Shown here piece after piece: positions 57,291-64,000 of a DNA stretch of 64,000 nt. Numbering within the stretch: the first letter of the stretch is position 1; every line of letters starts with the position of its first letter. The position numbers were made by a program, and so were the translations under genes. The stretch covers positions 22,884,189 to 22,948,188 of the forward strand of contig CM055104.1 of NCBI GenBank assembly GCA_029204225.1. Reading direction: 5' to 3'. This stretch comes from Diphasiastrum complanatum. Lineage: Eukaryota; Streptophyta; Lycopodiopsida; Lycopodiales; Lycopodiaceae. The notes below the pieces were generated by a model. It saw only the letters and a program-made list of their open reading frames with translations, was not told where the DNA came from and ran no database searches.

Positions 57291-57700
57291 GTCTTATCTT
57301 TGAAGATCCACTTGCATCCAACTACTTTCTTGTCCTTAAAAAGTTCCACCAATCTCCATGTATTGGTCTTCAAAAGAGTTTGATACTCAAGATCTGTTGT
57401 TTGGATCCACTCCTCATTTTGCCTTGCTTCATCTACACATGTAGGTCATCAAAAGAGGTTAGGAAAGCATAGTTTATACCACCAAAACTTCCTTACCCTT
57501 TTCATCATAAGTGAGCCTTGAAGGTTGTTGCCTACTATTGTTTAGTATTACTCTTTATAGCTCTCTTTAGCTCTCCAAGAACCGTCTTGAACCAATCATA
57601 AGATTGCACGGTCCCCTTATCTAACTCGTAGTTAGATTCTACCAAGCGGTGGAGGATCTGGGAAGAGATCCTTTCCTTCCTTAGGTTCCCAACCATCAGG
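57280..57700 (-). pseudogene. Copia reverse transcriptase N-terminal fragment joined to Helitron
   Basis: The minus strand reads NRQQPSRLTYDEKGKEVLVV (linker after integrase), then EEWIQTTDLEYQTLLKTNTW and RLVELFKDKKVVGCKWIFK, the opening of copia RT. The frame then runs straight into the Helitron Rep sequence KFYYYHLQVRAEH without a stop. Confidence 0.8.
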
Positions 57701-57845
57701 AAGTTGTTGAGGAGCTGGGCTGCAACATGGAGAATGGGATCAAGTTTATGCCAAAAAATTTTATTTACAAGCGCTCATTGGGCCATGGGCTTATACACGC
57801 AGGATGCCACAACCCTCGCAACTATTTCTATTTTTTCGACTTTAT

Positions 57846-58322
57846 TTATTTACAATATGTTGGGAACAGTCCCTCGGCACTCTGCCGATTTAATAGAGGG
57901 TGTGTCACGTCCTCCATGAATGCTAATCTTGATAAATTTTTCTTGTTCTTCGGAGTATGGAAGGACTTATGTACACCGGTAAGCCGTGCTTGGTCGATCC
58001 AGTATTGGAATCTGCTTGGCCAGGGATCGTTGAATAAGGCCGCTCTATAATACACTTGTGCCACTGGTAGTTGGTCTTCAACTTTCTCCAAAACCAGGGC
58101 AGTGTTGGGATCAAAACATAATGCTGGCAAAAAATTGTCCCATTTGGTGGGGACTCCCATCAAATATTCTAAGTCTCGGACATAGGTTGCTGTCGCGCGG
58201 ACTGTTGGGTTGGGGCAGGTGAGATATTGTTGTGAGAATTGAACGAGAGCCCTCCTGGCGTCTACGTCTGTTGTCCATCCATATTCTAATTTGATCCTTG
58301 GCCAATTCTTCTCGTTTAGCAT
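57846..58322 (-). pseudogene. Unrecognised protein remnant, 158 codons plus upstream extension
   Basis: The minus-strand frame is open from 58322 to the stop at 57846 and reads like a real protein (RRALVQFSQQYLTCPNPTVR, then VRDLEYLMGVPTKWDNFLPA and VYYRAALFNDPWPSRFQYWI). Upstream in other frames, to about 58740, lie IEDEINTYLAQFPHESSCSG and TLGTQPEWQKRLCEQNLAA, probably the N-terminal half separated by frameshifts. The total may have been about 300 residues. It could be a gag or extra ORF of a retroelement, but I find no diagnostic motif. Confidence 0.45.
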
Positions 58323-58799
58323 GATCTTCTCCAGGGGGGTGCCACACTCTGCCCATTTAGATCTTCGTGGGTAGGGGAGGTAGTGAGCATTTACCCTTAT
58401 TGCCTGGGACTGGTGACGTACGTCCTGATGGCCGCAAGGTTTTGTTCACACAGGCGTTTCTGCCATTCTGGCTGAGTGCCTAAAGTTGGGATGTAGACTT
58501 GATATCCTTTATTGTGACAGCCGCTGCATGAGCTTTCGTGTGGGAATTGCGCTAGATAAGTGTTGATTTCATCCTCTATCGAGGTTGGCTTCCGGAATGC
58601 ACGACTGGCGGAGATCGATCAGGAGCCTTGGGAAGATGAAGCTTGCGCTTGGCTCGGATCTTGTTGTTGTGTCATATCTGGGCCCATGTCTTTCACTTGG
58701 GTATCGGCTCCCGTGGTGTCTTGGTACCCTTGGTCTTGCATGCCTATATAGTGGTGGGGCTTTCCCTTTGCCATTCACTCAGTCTACTCGGGAGTTGGT

Positions 58800-59055
58800 G
58801 GATGGAGAGCATGTGCAGTAGCCATGATGTATCTCCAGGCCAGGAGATGAGTGCTAGGGAGAGCCAAAGGCGACGACTGGTGGTACGGGACGTCAATTAT
58901 CGTCGGAGGCTTGACTAGGCATGAGGATGTCGATAGCTCCAGTGCATGGGGGTGGGTTGGTAATGTCCCTATGGACAGGCTGATACGATGCGTTGTCATG
59001 AGTATGGGGTGTGCGTTAACCTTCAAGGCAATCAGATATCTAGGGAGTTGTAACA
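58800..59055 (+). mobile_element. 3' end of an LTR
   Basis: The sequence ending GGGAGTTGTAACA is followed two bases later by a tRNA primer-binding site, as at the end of a gypsy 5' LTR. The left border is unknown and no second copy was seen. Confidence 0.5.
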
Positions 59056-59057
59056 TT

Positions 59058-59069
59058 TGGCATCAGAGC
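59058..59069 (+). promoter_or_regulatory. Primer-binding site
   Basis: TGGCATCAGAGC matches the initiator-methionine primer site TGGTATCAGAGC with one change. Confidence 0.7.
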
Positions 59070-59499
59070 AGTCGATTCCCTTTGTTAGGTGCACACTTTT
59101 TCTTTTATGCTTTTGAGATTTGGTATTCTCTTTTGGGGGATGTGGCTGTTTGAATATGATAACCTTTTTCTCAAGGTTACTCTTGAAAATGTTGAGTCAT
59201 TTTGTTTGCGAACAAAAAAAAAAGAATCTTGTTTTTTTAATCAAGTTTTTCACATTGTTTTAGTTTTTTATTCTTCTTTAGACCTTAAAGAGAAAATGTT
59301 ACGTAATTGTTTCTTTGTCACTTTATGTTTCAAAGATTTTATTTCTTTGTCAACTATTGTTTCAAAGAAACGGTTTATTTTAGACCCCTCCTTCAATCCT
59401 TTTGGTTTTGAGCCTTTAATATTTTGGTTTAAACAAATTGGAGATGATACGATAAATTCATCTTTAAATTTTTTGGGTTTAGTTGTTTAATTTCAAATA

Positions 59500-60044
<545 letters not shown>

Positions 60045-60048
60045 ATTT

Positions 60049-60066
60049 TGGTGCCGTTGTCGGGGA
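60049..60066 (+). promoter_or_regulatory. Primer-binding site of element D
   Basis: TGGTGCCGTTGTCGGGGA resembles the Athila/Tat-type site TGGCGCCGTTGCCGGGGA with two changes. It begins four bases after the LTR end. Confidence 0.8.
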
Positions 60067-61400
60067 GCTACGCCAATTTTTCATTTTTCTATATGTTTCT
60101 GATCCATGTTTGGAAGTTAGCTTGCATTTAGGCATCTTGTTTTGGCATAATAGGTTTGAAATTGCATTTTAGGGTTAATTTGGAAGAGATTTTGCTTGAT
60201 TTGTGTGGATTTGTTTGCTTGAAATCTAATTTGATTGTTGAGCAGGGGAAGCCAAACAGATCACCATTCCTAAGATCCATTTGGATTTGAAGAAACCAGA
60301 GAAATCAATAAAAATTGTTCGTTTATGCCGTTTTGGTAACAAAAGGGGCAAAATTGTCATCAGTCTTGATCACTTTCTGCTCCTTTGCAACCAACCTTCG
60401 CCGACTTGCATACAGTATTGACTTGATGTAAAGAAGCTACAGTTTGAAGGGCGAAGGTTACTTCTCGATTGCCTTCCAGAAATTGAACAAAAACCAACAA
60501 AAAACTGAAAAAACCCCTTAAAACCAAAAGAAAAACAAAAATTCAATCTTCGCCTGGTCTTCTATACCTAGATCTGACCTCAATATATCTATAGCAAGGT
60601 CAGTGAAGGTTAATTCCAAAAATAGAAGGCTAAAGTGGTAAGTTCCACTAGTTGTTGGTAACCTTTTGTAGAAAGTTTAACACCTTTAAACAAAAATAGC
60701 AGTTCTCTGAGAGGAACTTTCACCGTAAAAATAACAATATCACTCTTGATCCTTCGTCTAAACCTTCGTCGAGTTGTCTGAGGTTTTCAAATATAGTAAT
60801 CCATCATTTTTGAGTTCAAATCGATCAAGATTATCCAAAAAGTCTATGTTAATCCTTGCCAAGCTGCAAAAAGTCATTGTTCACCAAACAAGCACCTTTC
60901 CCAGTTCTACCCTAGTATTATCATTACCAAATATACCTATTGTCAATCAAACGAAGGTTAGTTTTACCAGATTTGTCAAAAACGACCAGATAAGTGATTT
61001 TTTACCCAAAATAGTAGTGAAAGAACCCTCACCGAGTCAACCTTTGCCAAAACTATTTTTGAGTTCTGATCTATCAAATCTAGCTACTATCAATTTCTGA
61101 AAGATTTTGTTATAATTTGATATCGATTTTGAGAAATTCTTATTTCTAGAAGTGTTGATCACTTGATCAACATCTTTTTTCCAATGTCAACATCTAATTG
61201 AAATCAAGTGATAAAGTTTGTTTCAAATCCGATCGGAGATAGATTGAAAACATCTAGATCCAATCTCATTGTTTCTTAAAGTGATTTGGAAGAATGGCTG
61301 ATTCAGTGTTGAACCTAAATTACCCGATCCTCCAATTGTTGCTCCACAAGTTATTGTTAGAAGATCACTTCCAATCAGATTTCTGAAAAAAAAAAAAAAA
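60067..61400 (+). other. Leader of element D, no coding frame recognised
   Basis: Non-coding sequence between primer site and gag. AACCTTCG/CGAAGGTT words recur several times. The 108-codon frame at 60774-61100 shows no motif. Confidence 0.5.
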
Positions 61401-62560
61401 TTGAATCATATGAGGTTTATGGCAAAGTTTTTTCACAGGATAAACTTAAGCTACTTCCGATGGCCTTAATAGGAGCAGTACAAGATTGGTTTACAATCAA
61501 GATGAGACTGAACGTATGGATTGGAAAGTGGTTAAAGTTGGCCTAATCACAAGATTTAATCTAGAAAGTTCTTGAAAGAACCTTTTCTACTTTTAAGTAA
61601 ATTTAAAACGGAAAAGAGAAAAAGGGTGTGAGATTAATTGAACAGGTCAAGCATATCAAATTAGAGTGTGATCCTGAACTAATAAATAATGACGCTATGA
61701 ATATGTGTTTTTTAGTAGGTCTATCTAAAAGAGTTAGACGTGAACTTAAACGTCGAGCAGATTATACGTCACTACAACATGCTATGGACGATGCAATACG
61801 TGAAGAAGATGAAGATTCAGATGATGAACCAAACGTGGGAATGTTGCCTTATATAGCAGGGCAAACCACTACAACATCCACAACTATTGCATCTACGAAC
61901 GTCAATGCAACAATTGAGTTGATGATAGATGAGTTTGAAAAACTTGCCCAGAAGCAACAGATGTAGCTAGAGAAGATGCAGTCACAGCTCGATGCAAAGT
62001 TGAAAGCATTGGAAGCGCAGAATGCCAAGCTTGACAAAGCAACTGATAAAATGGCTTAAACATTTCCTTCAGAGAAAATGTTTGTTATGCGATTTGTGCT
62101 GGAAATCACACCATAAACACTGAAACGACATGTGAAGGATACTTATTGCCATCTATCCAATTCCACTGAACATGATACAACTTTTTGCTCATTCAATCCT
62201 CGGGTTATTCATCACAAATATGCTAAATATCAATATAGGGATAATTCAAACTAAAAGGGACCTGATGGTAAGGCCCAAGATTTTGGAATTCCAAAACAAT
62301 TAGCTTTGCGAGTTCCTCCATTACAACATGTTCCTTCTGCAAAGATAATCTTCGATTGGTAATGACCAATAGAATTACAATACTGATCAAGATATTGGTC
62401 CTTTAGAGCAATACGCTATCTATGTTGATGCGCAACGACAACAGTCTAGACAGTGGGCTAGAGCACCACTTGGATGTTTTGGATGTGGAGAAAATCACAG
62501 AATTGCTAAATGTTTGAATAAAGAGAAGTTTATCCCATTTTTTCCAAGGACTGTCCAGCA
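61400..62560 (+). pseudogene. Element D gag with zinc knuckle (broken)
   Basis: KLKLLPMALIGAVQDWF is the capsid pattern of gypsy gag. LVGLSKRVRRELKRRADYTS and an acidic stretch follow. The coiled-coil-like end is EKLAQKQQM*LEKMQSQLDA. A knuckle, CFGCGENHRIAKC, lies near 62478-62516 with C-x2-C-x4-H-x4-C spacing. Several stops and frameshifts break it. Confidence 0.82.
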
Positions 62561-62953
62561 AGACCTAAACCACCGCCGGCAACTGCTCCATTGAATATGA
62601 TTACAATTAAGCAAAACCAGCAATCCAACCTATTGAACCAAGTGCACCATCGACGGTTGGCAGAAAGGAGTTGATGTTGATCCAACACCTGTTGAATATG
62701 TGCCACCTACTGATATACCTACTGCGTCAGGGGTGTATCCAAATTTCGACTCTGAGAAGAAGAAATACCACAACATGAGGTAGTGGATCAAAGATTTGCA
62801 AGAAGAGGAGGCACTTGAAGCCGCTAAAGTGGTAGCCAAAATTCATTCTTCACTATGCCGCCATCAGATTTACATAATCCACGAACAGATGTTAATACTC
62901 AGTTGCACCATCATAAAGAACCCGAACCTTAAGCACCACAAACAAAACTGATC

Positions 62954-63504
62954 TTGAATATTCTATCTAGCAAGATGGATATTACATTGGGAGAATTTCT
63001 TAAGTTGCTGCCTCAAGCAAAAGAAGTATTAGTGGAGAGATTGACTCAAATTGAACCAACAGTCCAGCATGAACCACTATTTTGTGCAAGTTTTGAAAAA
63101 TCAAACGAAGTACTCAATGTAGGGGTCACTTGGGAGAGTCAGCAGAGAAATATCACCCTGCCAATACAACATAAACAATCTGGTAAAGAGGCAGTCATGA
63201 TAGATGGAGGTTCAGGAGTTAATCTGATTTCAACAAAGTTATGTGCTAAATGGGGCCTTTTGCTATCAAGCTAGCTGATCAGACTATAGTTTGTCCTAAA
63301 AGCATAGTGGAAGACATGATGAATGTTGCATGGATATCAACTGATCCAATTCCAAATCCTATTGAAGATGAACTCATTCACATCAGTCATGCCTTATCTT
63401 ATGGCGAAAACGCTGAACTTACTGATGAGCAGATTTTAAATCATATGGATCGGAATATTTCTGATGAACCAACAATAAGACCGCCAAAAGCAGTCTTATT
63501 GTAA
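62954..63504 (+). pseudogene. Element D protease region (frameshifted)
   Basis: EAVMIDGGSGVNLISTKLCA is the protease active-site region, with D-G-G in place of the usual D-S/T-G. A frameshift at about 63250 leads to GPFAIKLADQTIVCPKSIVE, the second half of the domain. The frame ends at the hairpin where the strand polarity of the element switches. Confidence 0.75.
63473..63501. repeat. Hairpin at pol inversion junction
   Basis: The 9-bp perfect arms CAATAAGAC (63473-63481) and GTCTTATTG (63493-63501) are separated by 11 bases. Confidence 0.85.
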
Positions 63505-64000
63505 ATCAGAATGTCGTCCAAAAATACCATGAGAAACTTCCCTAGATATGGACGAAGAATATCATTCATCATCTGTTGGAAGGTTGTCGGGGCATTAGTT
63601 AGACCAAAGGGTAAAACTAAAAATTTGTAATGGCCATACCTAGAACGAAAACCAGTTTTGAAAACATCCCCCTTGTGATTTCTAATTCGATGGTATTCCG
63701 ACCTAAGGTCCAATTTGGTGAAATACTTAGCACCATTCAATCGGTCCATTAAGTCGTCCATCCGAGGTAAGGGATAACGGTTCCTAATAGTCATTTTATT
63801 AAGCTTTTTTGTAATCGACACAAAGACGAATACCACCATCTTTTTTGTCGGTTAACAAAACAGGAGCTCTCCAAGGGGACTTACTAGGCCTTATATTGCC
63901 CTTACGTAATAACTCTTTAAGTTGATTAGCAACTTTATCTTCTTCCTTCGGGATCATCCTGTAGGGAAAAAGTGATACGGGAGAGCTGTCGGGAAGAAGA
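63502..64000 (-). pseudogene. Gypsy reverse transcriptase, inverted relative to gag-protease
   Basis: On the minus strand: [80 protein letters not shown] and the catalytic FLDDILIY. The palm is well kept, with one frameshift near 63810. It continues beyond the window edge. RNase H and integrase are not present on this side. Confidence 0.9.

Overview
The window looks like nuclear DNA of a land plant with a large, repeat-filled genome. The evidence is a plant-specific GRAS regulator of the LISCL type, a nuclear gene for an organelle GTPase with eight exons and a 16-kb first intron, Ty3/gypsy and Ty1/copia retrotransposons of plant type, a Helitron, and very long dinucleotide arrays. A fern or gymnosperm would fit the giant intron, but the sequence alone does not settle the lineage.

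Only two host genes can be supported. The first is a SIN2/MTG1-type mitochondrial GTPase on the minus strand. Its exons run from 25200 down to 3810, and all eight can be joined with GT-AG junctions into one 370-residue frame. The second is an intronless 848-residue GRAS protein on the minus strand, 34819 to 32273.

Intron 1 of the GTPase gene (8986-24981) is a nest of retroelements. An old, decayed chromovirus (about 11915-23840, + strand) carries two later insertions. One is a 3,085-bp copia-related non-autonomous LTR element with perfect GTCCA target duplications (13191-16275). The other is a minus-strand gypsy element (19600-22601) that is internally deleted and contains a sense-strand pol piece of the host-like family.

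From 25.2 to 39.5 kb, apart from the GRAS gene, the DNA is AT-rich spacer with GA, GT and poly-C tracts. From 39.5 kb to the end it is almost entirely mobile-element debris: a gypsy integrase scrap (39.5-39.9 kb), a pair of long LTR-like repeats (41.5-43.3 and 47.6-50.9 kb), and between them an integrase C-terminus, a separate RNase H and a coiled-coil ORF (44.0-46.5 kb). These are followed by a copia gag-protease fragment (50.9-52.0 kb, minus), a decayed Helitron Rep/helicase joined in frame to a copia reverse transcriptase piece (54.9-57.7 kb, minus), and an unrecognised coding remnant (57.8-58.8 kb, minus). The last part is an LTR, primer-binding site, gag and protease (59.5-63.5 kb, +) that meets an oppositely oriented reverse transcriptase at a small hairpin.

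No rRNA, tRNA or CRISPR array was recognised. The candidates most worth a second look are the INT / RNase H / coiled-coil ORF trio, the copia-Helitron in-frame chimera, the nested intron, and the growth of microsatellites inside LTR copies.
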